From NCBI GenBank assembly GCA_016290615.1, contig JAEEUS010000010.1, positions 1-60,363 of the forward strand: DNA of 60,363 nt. The letters run 5' to 3'. Position 1 is the stretch's first letter; each line of letters begins with the position of its first letter. The translations under genes and the position numbers were made by a program. Below are positions 44,301-52,362 of the stretch, one piece after another. A model generated the notes under the pieces. It did no database searches and was not told the origin of the DNA. It worked only from the letters and a program-made list of their open reading frames with translations. The stretch comes from Lachnospiraceae bacterium (GTDB taxonomy: Bacteria; Bacillota; Clostridia; Lachnospirales; Lachnospiraceae).

Positions 44301-45233
44301 TTAACGGTAATCAACGACCGAATCATGATAGGTCTGCTTAATGAAATCTTCCGTCTCCTTTGAGTTGAGCGCCTTGCTCAGCTGATTTGTTTTATCATTT
44401 CCCGCCTTGCTCTTATCAGTAACAAGACATATTGAAAACATATCGAGTATCCCGGAGTTTCTATTCTCGTCTCCGAGAGATGTTTCGGGATCTATTCCTG
44501 AAAGCATCGCTCTGTTATAGTCGCAGATGATGAGTCCGTATGCCGATGTATCAGGCCATCCCGCTGAAAAATCTACCTCTTCTATGGAAAGGTGATGTGG
44601 ATTTGCTGTAACATCCTCCATGCTCGCCTGATAATATACATCCGGCTTAAGCTCGATAAGACCCTTCTGCTCCAAAAGATACAAAGCCCTTGCTTTATTG
44701 ACATCTCCTTTTATTACAGCGACCTTTACATTACTTGGTATTGAAGAAAGATCAGTGACTGATCCTCCAAAAAGAGCCAGAGGTTCATAATATACTCTCT
44801 CTGCTATTGTAAGGTCCGTACTGTTTTTCTTGTTGTAGCTGTCCAAAAACACCTGATTCTCATAAAGGCTTGCATCAGCCTCGCCGTTAAGCACCATTGC
44901 ATTTGGCTGATCATAGTCTGAGCATATGACAGGCTCGATACAGTAGTTTGTGTTTACCAGTGCCTCGTCTGCCTTTTTAAGGATCTCTTCTGCAGGGGCA
45001 CCCATTATAGCGACCTTTATCGGTTTCCTGTCCTTTTGCGGCTGAATCTCGGCAAATTCCTGACCGGAAGCGGTCTGGCCTGAAGATGTACTCACACCTG
45101 ATTGCGAAGTCACTTCAGATCCGATGCTTTCTATCTGAACCTCTACGGTCTCATCGGTATGTTGGCTTTTTCCGCAGGCTGTGAGTGAAACGCATATGAG
45201 ACAGGCATATAAAAACGCCGTTTTTCTTTTCAT
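44301..45233 (-). CDS. metQ: MetQ/NlpA-family methionine-binding lipoprotein, orphan
   Basis: 310 residues. A lipoprotein signal ends in SLTAC (Cys20), followed by a Ser/Thr/Gln-rich linker (about 21-65). The binding domain starts KPIKVAIMGAPAEEIL and includes CSDYDQPN, GEADASLYENQVFLD and VAVIKGDVNKARALYLL, as in MetQ. Normally the gene adjoins metN and metI; neither is here. The strong promoter at 45285-45313 has no S-box or T-box in its short leader. It heads the hisC-hslO-dapF series. Confidence 0.9.
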   Translation of the reverse strand: MKRKTAFLYACLICVSLTACGKSQHTDETVEVQIESIGSEVTSQSGVSTSSGQTASGQEFAEIQPQKDRKPIKVAIMGAPAEEILKKADEALVNTNYCIEPVICSDYDQPNAMVLNGEADASLYENQVFLDSYNKKNSTDLTIAERVYYEPLALFGGSVTDLSSIPSNVKVAVIKGDVNKARALYLLEQKGLIELKPDVYYQASMEDVTANPHHLSIEEVDFSAGWPDTSAYGLIICDYNRAMLSGIDPETSLGDENRNSGILDMFSICLVTDKSKAGNDKTNQLSKALNSKETEDFIKQTYHDSVVDYR

Positions 45234-45284
45234 AAAGCTATTTGTTCCTTTTATTACATATTAATAAGATAAAACCCGTGGCAA

Positions 45285-45313
45285 ATTATACCATAAAGCC
45301 CGTTTGCCCTCAA
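45285..45313 (-). promoter_or_regulatory. Promoter of metQ
   Basis: TTGAGG (45308-45313), 17 bases, perfect TATAAT (45285-45290) with an extended -10 TG. Confidence 0.75.
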
Positions 45314-45788
45314 GTATGTAAGGATATTGCAGAAATGTCATTTGCTAAATCGTGTTTTAACTCACGTTTTTGTCCAAAAATGTTATTTTAAATAGTTTTT
45401 GGACATAAAATTCCGCCCGTCATTTATAAGTGTGCTTTGGGGGCATATAGCTCCTGCAAGTCCCGTCATATCAACACATACATCGTTTTGGTCCCAAAAT
45501 GATGAATTTTTGCTTGCAGGATTTCCTGCATTTTTGCGTTTTTCATAGTTTACATAATTTTGTATCTTGCAAGGATTCTTCAAAATGAAATTTTTGACCC
45601 CTTTATAATGCCCGATTCTACATATAGATTCAGTTTTTATGTAAACACCATATATAGATGTGTAACTTGCATGATTATGATATTTATTTGTCAATCTTGC
45701 AAAACACGATTTACCAATTGACACTTTTTACTTGCAAATGGTTTGTTATTTATTTCATACCACATCATATTGTAGTATCACTTTTGAG
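45314..45788. other. AT-rich spacer with CTTGCA repeats and an inverted repeat
   Basis: I find no supportable gene in these 475 bases. CTTGCA occurs on the plus strand at 45513, 45566, 45666, 45696 and 45731, and inverted at 45455. A perfect inverted repeat, TGTCCAAAAA/TTTTTGGACA, spans 45371-45405, and TTTTGG-TC-CCAAAA lies at 45486-45499. An open frame at 45383-45724 (minus) begins at GTG without a ribosome site and has no recognisable features. Confidence 0.6.
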
Positions 45789-45821
45789 AAAAATGGCGGA
45801 CCCCGTTATGAAATCCGCCAT
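45789..45821 (-). terminator. Intrinsic terminator after clpX
   Basis: ATGGCGGA/TCCGCCAT 8-bp stem (45793-45800 with 45814-45821), 13-base loop, and TTTTT on the minus strand (45789-45793), 20 bases after the clpX stop. Confidence 0.85.
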
Positions 45822-45841
45822 GTCATATCACATGTGCTAAA

Positions 45842-47377
45842 TCATTCTTTAGCTGAATCGGCACTCTTTTCACTCCTGATATCTATCACAGGACCTCCAG
45901 TACCGTTTATGTAGTCACCTGTTATCACAACTCTTCCTATATTGTCATCCTTGGGGATCTCATACATGATATCGAGCATGAATTCCTCAATGATCGATCT
46001 GAGAGCTCTTGCACCGGTATCCTTTTCAAGAGCCTTTTCAGCGATTGCCTCAAGCGCACTGTCATCAAACTCAAGCTTGACCTCATCCAGTTCAAGAAGC
46101 TTTGTATACTGCTTTAATATCGCGTTCTTTGGCTCCTTTAAAATCTTTACGAGCATCTCCTTGGTAAGTCCCTGAAGAGTATAGATGACAGGAAGCCTTC
46201 CTAAAAACTCCGGGATCATGCCAAACTTCTTAAGATCCTCGACAGTTACCTTTTCAAGTATGTTCTTATCCTTGTCAAACTTGTCCTTTAGCTCTGCTCC
46301 GTAACCGATAGAAGTCGTCTTATGAAGGCGCTGCTTTATTATCTCGTCAAGATCAGGGAATGCTCCGCCGCAGATGAACAGGATGTTTCTTGTATTAACT
46401 GTGGTAAGAGGCACCATGGCATTCTTGCTCATTGCGCCCACGGGAACTTCCACATCCGCTCCCTCCAAAAGTCTTAAAAGACCCTGCTGAACGGATTCTC
46501 CGCTGACGTCTCTTGAGTTATTGTTCTTTTTCTTCGCGATCTTGTCTATCTCGTCTATAAAGACGATACCCATCTCTGCCCTGTCCACATCATTGTCGGC
46601 AGCGGCAAGAAGCTTTGATATAACGCTTTCTATATCATCGCCGATATATCCGGCTTCTGTAAGAGATGTCGCATCCGCAATGGCAAGCGGCACATCTAGC
46701 AGTCTTGCAAGAGTCTTTACAAGATATGTCTTTCCGCTTCCTGTAGGACCGATCATGAGCATATTTGATTTCTCTATCTCGATCTCATCCATCGTGCCTG
46801 TAGCCACTCTCTTGTAGTGGTTGTATACGGCAACGGAAATGACCTTCTTTGCATGCTCCTGCCCTATGACATATTCATCAAGCTTTGCCTTGATCTTGTG
46901 AGGCTGAGGTATGTTCTTAAGATCTATTATGGGCTTTTTATCCTTGTTAGCCTTCTTTACCCTTGATCTTTGCGCCATTCCTCCTCCGGCAAGATCCGCA
47001 AGATTTAAGAAGCTGATATTCGGAAATCCCCTTAAATACTTCTCAAACCTTATGCTGGCATCCTGAGGATCCCCTTCCTGCTTCTTTTCGGGTTCTTCAG
47101 GTGTTTCCGTCGGTGTCTCAGACGGAGTCTCCTGCGGTGTTTCATCAGGCTTTTCTTCGTTTGTCTGATCTGTCTGTTTCTTAAGATCCTGAGGATAATT
47201 CCATCCCGGTATGCTCTCAAACATCTTGTCCAGTCCCATGTTCTTTATAAGATCATAGGATCTGTTCATGCAGTCCTCACATACGCACAAATTGCCGGGC
47301 AGTTTTACCATCCGCCCGGCTTTGCTTTCAGTTCTGTGACACATCATGCAAACATCTTCGTAATTGTTGTTGTCCAT
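45842..47377 (-). CDS. clpX: Divergent ClpX-type AAA+ unfoldase with long Pro/Thr/Glu linker
   Basis: 511 residues against about 420 for standard ClpX. The N-terminal zinc domain has C10-x2-C13 and C33-x2-C36. Residues about 65-100 are a repetitive ETP-rich linker. AAA+ motifs are intact: Walker A GPTGSGKT (210-217), Walker B IVFIDEID (271-278), pore loop GYIG (243-246), and sensor-type DTGARALRSI. The ClpP-docking IGF loop is IGY (357-359), so ClpP binding remains plausible. The RKH substrate loop is replaced by AMSKNAMVPLTTV (315-327). It follows htrA by 7 bases; neither clpP nor tig is adjacent. It is probably a second, specialised ClpX. Confidence 0.85.
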   Translation of the reverse strand: MDNNNYEDVCMMCHRTESKAGRMVKLPGNLCVCEDCMNRSYDLIKNMGLDKMFESIPGWNYPQDLKKQTDQTNEEKPDETPQETPSETPTETPEEPEKKQEGDPQDASIRFEKYLRGFPNISFLNLADLAGGGMAQRSRVKKANKDKKPIIDLKNIPQPHKIKAKLDEYVIGQEHAKKVISVAVYNHYKRVATGTMDEIEIEKSNMLMIGPTGSGKTYLVKTLARLLDVPLAIADATSLTEAGYIGDDIESVISKLLAAADNDVDRAEMGIVFIDEIDKIAKKKNNNSRDVSGESVQQGLLRLLEGADVEVPVGAMSKNAMVPLTTVNTRNILFICGGAFPDLDEIIKQRLHKTTSIGYGAELKDKFDKDKNILEKVTVEDLKKFGMIPEFLGRLPVIYTLQGLTKEMLVKILKEPKNAILKQYTKLLELDEVKLEFDDSALEAIAEKALEKDTGARALRSIIEEFMLDIMYEIPKDDNIGRVVITGDYINGTGGPVIDIRSEKSADSAKE

Positions 47378-47384
47378 AAACTCC

Positions 47385-48695
47385 TTATTCCGAAGGCATT
47401 ACATCTTTGCCTACCAGTTCAAGAGTAAGCTTCTGTGACTGGTATGCTCCGGAATCATCTAACCTTTCTATCGTTATCTCAACAGTCTCACCCGCTTCAT
47501 AATAAGCAAGGTTCTCCTGAAGTTTTTCCATACTGTTTATAGTTGTACCTTCAAACTTGGTGATGATATCGCCCTTGCGAAGGCCTGCTTTTTCAGCTCC
47601 TGTGTTTTCGTATACCTCATATACATATACACCTTCGGGGAAGTCATAGATCTGAGCCATCTCAGCTGATACGCCTCTTCCCGAAATGCCGAGATATCCT
47701 CTGTCTCCTTCGGATACGGCTGCTTTTGTCTTCTTTGTCTTAAGATCATCTATTATAGGCAGAGCCTTTGATATGGGTATCGCATAACCCATTCCCTCTA
47801 CAGCGCTACCGCCGATCTTGTTGGAATTGATTCCTATTACCTGTCCTTTGACATTTAAGAGTGCACCGCCGCTGTTGCCGGGGTTTATCGCTGCATCAGT
47901 CTGTATGAATCCGTGTGAGAATTCTCCTTCGGATACCTCAAGCTCTCTGTCGAGTGCCGAAATGACACCTGTTGTTACGGACTGTCCGTATCCGAGAGCA
48001 TTTCCTATGGCTATAGCGGGTTCTCCCACCTTAAGCTCATCTGAATCACCGAGTTCCGCTATGCTTATCGCATCCTTTGTACTATCTTCAAGATCATCCT
48101 TTGATACAGCTATTACAGCTACATCCATATCTGCATCGGAACCCTTTACATGGGCTTTTGACTGAGAACCGTCTATAAACTGAACTTCCAGAGTCTCTGC
48201 ATCAGCGATAACGTGATTGTTTGTTGCTATCAGAAGCTCATTGTCATTCTCGCCGATTATTATGCCGGAACCGCTTGCTTCAGCTTCTTCCGAATACATC
48301 TGTCCCCAGAAATTGGTCGTTGCGGTGTACTTGTTGGTAATGGATACGACACTTGGCATAACCTTGTCAACAACGTCGGTCACATCCGTAACCACCGTGG
48401 TCACCTCGCCGACGCTCTTGATGGTGTCTATGACAGAGTCGTCTATCGCTTCCTTGTCCTTGTCTCTTGTAAGCTTTGAAAGGATATCCTTTTCGATTTG
48501 TGTCTTGTAAGCTTCCTTGTCAAATTCCTCGGTCTGCTCTTTTGCATCCTTGGTATAGTATTCGACTACTCCGAATGCCACTGCGGCACACAGTCCGAAT
48601 ACAAGGCCTGATGCTATTATAACGGCGAGTTTTCCGAAAAATCTTCCAACTTTGCCAGTTTTCTTCTCTTGAACTTTTTCGTATTCGTTTTCCAT
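47385..48695 (-). CDS. htrA: HtrA/DegP-type membrane-anchored serine protease
   Basis: 436 residues: a cytoplasmic tail, one membrane helix (about 22-46), an acidic linker (50-110), a trypsin-like domain and one PDZ domain (about 340-430, GVYVYEVYENTGAEKAGLRKGDIITKFEG). The triad is complete: His161 in ATNNHVI, Asp191 in DADMDVAVI and Ser275 in GNSGG. It degrades or refolds damaged exported proteins. An AGGAGGT site precedes the ATG. It forms an operon with the divergent clpX, linking outside and inside quality control. Confidence 0.95.
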   Translation of the reverse strand: MENEYEKVQEKKTGKVGRFFGKLAVIIASGLVFGLCAAVAFGVVEYYTKDAKEQTEEFDKEAYKTQIEKDILSKLTRDKDKEAIDDSVIDTIKSVGEVTTVVTDVTDVVDKVMPSVVSITNKYTATTNFWGQMYSEEAEASGSGIIIGENDNELLIATNNHVIADAETLEVQFIDGSQSKAHVKGSDADMDVAVIAVSKDDLEDSTKDAISIAELGDSDELKVGEPAIAIGNALGYGQSVTTGVISALDRELEVSEGEFSHGFIQTDAAINPGNSGGALLNVKGQVIGINSNKIGGSAVEGMGYAIPISKALPIIDDLKTKKTKAAVSEGDRGYLGISGRGVSAEMAQIYDFPEGVYVYEVYENTGAEKAGLRKGDIITKFEGTTINSMEKLQENLAYYEAGETVEITIERLDDSGAYQSQKLTLELVGKDVMPSE

Positions 48696-48756
48696 AATGC
48701 TACCTCCTATCTGATATCTACAGAATAGTGAGTAATTGTGACCAAATTGTGTTTAA

Positions 48757-48785
48757 ATTATATTCTTTTTATGAAATGAATCTAA
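48757..48785 (-). promoter_or_regulatory. Candidate promoter of htrA-clpX
   Basis: TTAGAT (48780-48785), 17 bases, perfect TATAAT (48757-48762). No CIRCE or clear CtsR site is seen in the leader. Confidence 0.45.
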
Positions 48786-49705
48786 TCAAAATATCCTTTT
48801 TGTGAAGAAAATGCTCTTACAAGTCCCACAGGAAGCTTCTCATATCTGCATCCAAGCTTAAATCCCATGTACTTGCATCCGCAGTTAAATATGTATCCCA
48901 CAGCCTTAAAGGGATGCCCCGATCTAAAAAGCTTTGAAAGGACACTCTTTACCATGCGTTTTCCTTCTTCGTCCTGACCGATGCCCTCAAATACTTCGGG
49001 GTTTTGAGCATGACTCACTCCATTGTCAAAGTTTCGCTTAAACTGCTCGATGCCGCTGTATTCGTGAGAATGATATACGCATGCATCCGCAGAATACGCT
49101 ATCCTGTAACCTGCTCTTACAGCCTTTGCCGCATAGATCATATCCTCATTGAATATGGTTTTGTCGATAAATCCGCCAAGTTCGTTAAATATGTGCATGT
49201 TGTAGGCGCAGCATACATTGCTGCAAAAGAAAGCCTTTATCTGCATGCTCTCTATGTCTTTTGCGGATTTTATGATACTTTCTTCAGGATAATTGAACTG
49301 TCTTGTAAGCTTCTCAGTTACAGAACTGTTCTCGGATGCGAGCTGTCTTGCGTAGCTTGCAGCCACCGTCTCATCCTCAAGGGGCTTTACGATGTTTTCT
49401 ATAAGATATTCATCCTTTGGAAGAGCATCCATTGTCATCATGACACAGATATCCGCATCGGACATCTTCATTGCCATGTTTCTGGTGCGCCCGTGGTCGA
49501 ATTCTTCCTTTTTGATATGAGTAAGCTCAATCCTTGAAAGAATATCCCCATCATCGCAGCACGATTCAAAGTCCTTAAAGCAGGCCTCATCCGTGTTGAT
49601 GACGATTATCCGCTCGGGCTTGACTGTCTGCCTCTCAAGCATCCTTAGAAGCTCTATGAAGCCATTCTGTGGCTTATATGTGGGTATTATGACATCTATG
49701 CTCAT
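48782..49705 (-). CDS. Family 2 glycosyltransferase, rhamnosyltransferase-like
   Basis: 307 residues. The GT-A domain opens IDVIIPTYKPQNGFIELL. The acceptor/metal region reads FDHGRTRNMAMKMSDADICVMMTMDALP, very like the HGxTRN...TQDALP pattern of bacterial rhamnosyltransferases. NEDMIYAAKAVRAGYRIAYSADACVYHSHEYS gives the C-terminal part of the fold. It probably adds rhamnose or a similar sugar to the polysaccharide of this locus. An AGGAT site precedes the ATG. It lies beyond a terminator after the LCP gene, so it may depend on readthrough. Confidence 0.85.
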   Translation of the reverse strand: MSIDVIIPTYKPQNGFIELLRMLERQTVKPERIIVINTDEACFKDFESCCDDGDILSRIELTHIKKEEFDHGRTRNMAMKMSDADICVMMTMDALPKDEYLIENIVKPLEDETVAASYARQLASENSSVTEKLTRQFNYPEESIIKSAKDIESMQIKAFFCSNVCCAYNMHIFNELGGFIDKTIFNEDMIYAAKAVRAGYRIAYSADACVYHSHEYSGIEQFKRNFDNGVSHAQNPEVFEGIGQDEEGKRMVKSVLSKLFRSGHPFKAVGYIFNCGCKYMGFKLGCRYEKLPVGLVRAFSSQKGYFD

Positions 49706-49723
49706 AATTATCCTAAAATCGCC

Positions 49724-49747
49724 AAAAAGACCCCTTAGGGTCTTTTT
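49724..49747. terminator. Bidirectional intrinsic terminator after the LCP gene
   Basis: Perfect 10-bp stem AAAAAGACCC/GGGTCTTTTT with a CTTA loop. On the minus strand it lies just after the LCP gene, inside the polysaccharide locus. Confidence 0.9.
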
Positions 49748-49758
49748 GATGCATGAAT

Positions 49759-50862
49759 CTATCTGCCTGTATCTGACGATACCTTGTTACTGTACTGCTG
49801 TACCTGTGCCGAAACCTGATATGCGGAATCATCGAACAGGAAATTGTGTAAAAGCGTTACGTTCTGTTCAAGATTTACCGGGATTACGCAGCTGCCCTTG
49901 CTGCCCACGGTTCCGGTCGCTCTGTTTGATTCAAACGGGAAACCGTCGCTTCCGGTTATATTGTATTTTGTGACATTTGAAAGCATCGCAGTCATCTCGT
50001 CAACATCAAGTGATGTAGAGACATTCGGAAGCGCCGCATTCAGTATCTTGTTAAGAGTAGCGGGATCAGACTGCTTGCAGACATCCATGACAGCCGCAAG
50101 AACCGTACGCTGTCTCTGAGCTCTCATAAAGTCATCACCGACATATCTTATTCTGCAGTAGGCAGTTGCCTGAAGACCGTTTAAAAGCTGTCTTCCGGGC
50201 TCCTTGACTGCTATATAGTCAACTCCCTCTGTTGCCGTATATGTCTTTTTATCAGTCGTCTTTCCGACCATACTTATCTGATAATTGTTAAGATGCACTA
50301 TCTCGTTCTGCTGAACATCGATATAGACTCCGCCAAGTGCATCGATAGTCTCGATAAGTCCCTCGAATCCTACCGTAACATAATCGGTTATGTTAAGGTC
50401 CATGTTCATGTTTAACATGTTGATCGCCTGCTCGGGACCGCCCTTTGCATACGCTGCGTTACACTTATTGTATGAGTCGTTGCCCAGGTTAAGATATGTA
50501 TCTCTGTATACCGAACATAGTCTGATATCACCGGTATCATTGTTTATTGAAGCAATGATGATGGTATCGGATCTTGTTCCCTTACCAAGACTTCCTTCTC
50601 TTGAATCGACACCGAACAGGGCTATGTTCTTATATCCCTTTAATGTAACGTTCTCCGCTACGGTATCGTTCATCTTTGCCTTGATCTCTTCCTCGTCGAT
50701 CTTTACTTTTGTTACCTTTTCGGCTTTGGTTACTCCGTATACTACTACTACAAGGAGTACCAGTACGAAAAACTCGGCAATAAGAAGAAGTATCTTGTTC
50801 CTCTTCTTTCTTGCTCTCTTCTTTGCCATTGCCCGCCTTTTTGCGGCCTGTGATGTTGCCAT
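49759..50862 (-). CDS. LytR-CpsA-Psr (LCP) family cell-wall ligase
   Basis: 367 residues: a highly basic cytoplasmic start (KRRAMAKKRARKKR), one membrane helix (about 24-44), and the LCP domain (about 80-300). Conserved Arg/Asp motifs are GVDSREGSLGKGTRSDTIIIASI, SVYRDTYLNL, YVTVGFEGLIETIDALGGV, and RIRYVGDDFMRAQRQRTVL. LCP enzymes attach polyprenyl-linked glycopolymers to peptidoglycan. Next to the priming transferase, it should anchor the polysaccharide made here. A GGAGAG site precedes the ATG and a strong terminator follows. Confidence 0.95.
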   Translation of the reverse strand: MATSQAAKRRAMAKKRARKKRNKILLLIAEFFVLVLLVVVVYGVTKAEKVTKVKIDEEEIKAKMNDTVAENVTLKGYKNIALFGVDSREGSLGKGTRSDTIIIASINNDTGDIRLCSVYRDTYLNLGNDSYNKCNAAYAKGGPEQAINMLNMNMDLNITDYVTVGFEGLIETIDALGGVYIDVQQNEIVHLNNYQISMVGKTTDKKTYTATEGVDYIAVKEPGRQLLNGLQATAYCRIRYVGDDFMRAQRQRTVLAAVMDVCKQSDPATLNKILNAALPNVSTSLDVDEMTAMLSNVTKYNITGSDGFPFESNRATGTVGSKGSCVIPVNLEQNVTLLHNFLFDDSAYQVSAQVQQYSNKVSSDTGR

Positions 50863-50888
50863 AGTTATATACTCTCCGTTCTTTTACT

Positions 50889-52286
50889 TTAATACGCGTT
50901 CTTAAATCCCTTGAATATGGTCAGAAACAGTATCTTGATATCAAACCCGAACGTCCAGTTCTCGATATAATAGAGATCATAGCTTATTCTCTTATGTATT
51001 GAGGTATCTCCCCTGAAGCCGCAAACCTGGGCCCAGCCGGTTAGTCCCGGTCTGACCTGGTGCTTTATCATGTATCGGGGTATCTCCTCTTTGAACTGTT
51101 CGACGAATTGCGGTCTTTCGGGTCTGGGTCCGACCAGACTCATGTCCCCTTTTAGGATATTGAATAGCTGCGGCAGTTCGTCAAGATTGAACTTTCTCAT
51201 GATCCTTCCGCTCTTTGTGACTCTCGGATCATCCTTGACTGTCCAGCCCTTCTGCTCCTGCGCAGCATCCTGAACACGCATCGTTCTGAATTTATATATG
51301 TTAAAGGACTTGTTGTGAAGTCCTATTCTTTCCTGCTTGAATATTACAGGGCCCTTGCTTGACAGCTTCACTATCAGTGCAAGTATGAGTAAAACAGGTG
51401 ACAATACTATAATGCCGACAAGCGAGAGAACAAAGTCGCAGATTCGCTTTATAAGAGCATTGAATGTATTGGACAACGGAACATATCTTATATTAATTAC
51501 CGGCAGTCCGTCAAGTTCCTCTGTATAGGGGCGGTTCGGTATGAGACTGCTGTAATCAGGGATGAACTTGGTATGCACACCTGATTTTTCACATTTGCTA
51601 ACTATATCCGCTAGGATATCGTAATCTGAAAGCGGCAGCGCTACTGCAATCTCGTCCAATGTCGCATCGGGAAGGATGACATCTATATCCTCGATCACCC
51701 CGACTACTCTGACGCCCTTGTATACAGTACCTATAGGTACATTGTTATCAAGGATGCCTCTTACGACATAGCCCCACTGAGGGTTGTCATTTATCCTGTT
51801 TATATATTCTTCCGTAGCTCTCGAATAGCCCACAATAAGGATATACTTAAGATTGTATCCCTTCTTTCTGAACTTTCTGAGCACGGATCTTATTATACAT
51901 CTTATCGCAAAGGCAAAGATGGTATTCAGAACAGCAAATATCGCAATAAGTCCACGGGAGAAATCCTCGACTTTAAACAGCGTGATGCTGATCATGAATG
52001 CTGCTATGCCGATCGCATTGGCTCTCAGCACCGTCGCAAGCTCGGTCTCAAGTCTCTGAGAACGCTTGGGCGCATACATTCTGTTCATATAATATATGAT
52101 CAGATATCCCGGCACTAAAAAATACAGTGCAGAGAAGTAGAATGCGGGCGGATGCGCCAGTGTCGACCCATCGGAAAGGAATCCTTCAAACTTAAGGAAC
52201 CAAGCGAGTAAATATGAAGCGGCAACTACCAGTCCGTCTAAAACAATGTGAAGTTGATTAAAATACTTCTGATTGTCTTTAATCAT
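50889..52286 (-). CDS. Polyprenyl-phosphate sugar-1-phosphate transferase (priming enzyme)
   Basis: 465 residues of the WbaP/CpsE type. Four N-terminal helices (about 15-120) are followed by a cytoplasmic nucleotide-fold domain (about 145-265), a reentrant helix, and the catalytic region. Catalytic motifs: VIFKQERIGLHNKSFNIYKFRTM, KFNLDELPQLFNILKGDMSLVGPRPE, and RPGLTGWAQVCGFRG. It loads the first sugar phosphate onto undecaprenyl phosphate to begin repeat-unit assembly. The strong promoter at 52334-52362 starts it. It is 26 bases from the LCP gene. Confidence 0.95.
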   Translation of the reverse strand: MIKDNQKYFNQLHIVLDGLVVAASYLLAWFLKFEGFLSDGSTLAHPPAFYFSALYFLVPGYLIIYYMNRMYAPKRSQRLETELATVLRANAIGIAAFMISITLFKVEDFSRGLIAIFAVLNTIFAFAIRCIIRSVLRKFRKKGYNLKYILIVGYSRATEEYINRINDNPQWGYVVRGILDNNVPIGTVYKGVRVVGVIEDIDVILPDATLDEIAVALPLSDYDILADIVSKCEKSGVHTKFIPDYSSLIPNRPYTEELDGLPVINIRYVPLSNTFNALIKRICDFVLSLVGIIVLSPVLLILALIVKLSSKGPVIFKQERIGLHNKSFNIYKFRTMRVQDAAQEQKGWTVKDDPRVTKSGRIMRKFNLDELPQLFNILKGDMSLVGPRPERPQFVEQFKEEIPRYMIKHQVRPGLTGWAQVCGFRGDTSIHKRISYDLYYIENWTFGFDIKILFLTIFKGFKNAY

Positions 52287-52333
52287 TACTCCCCATTACC
52301 TTTCAAAGTCAATAAAAAACACCTAACTAATTG

Positions 52334-52362
52334 ATTATACCAATTTTAGCCTATACAAACAA
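52334..52362 (-). promoter_or_regulatory. Promoter of the priming-enzyme/LCP operon
   Basis: TTGTTT (52357-52362), 17 bases, perfect TATAAT (52334-52339) with an extended -10 TG. The -35 overlaps the stop region of the upstream glycosyltransferase. Confidence 0.7.

Noticed and set aside
45234-45300. SAM or T-box riboswitch before metQ
   Set aside because: The leader after the -10 box is only about 45 bases and shows none of the conserved elements.
45383-45724. Minus-strand open frame of 113 codons in the CTTGCA spacer
   Set aside because: It starts at GTG without a ribosome site, has unusual composition and no recognisable domain, and covers the repeats and the inverted repeat, so it is more likely chance.
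49004-49537. Plus-strand open frame of 177 codons opposite the rhamnosyltransferase-like gene
   Set aside because: The opposite strand encodes a clear glycosyltransferase; this frame has no start signals or motifs.
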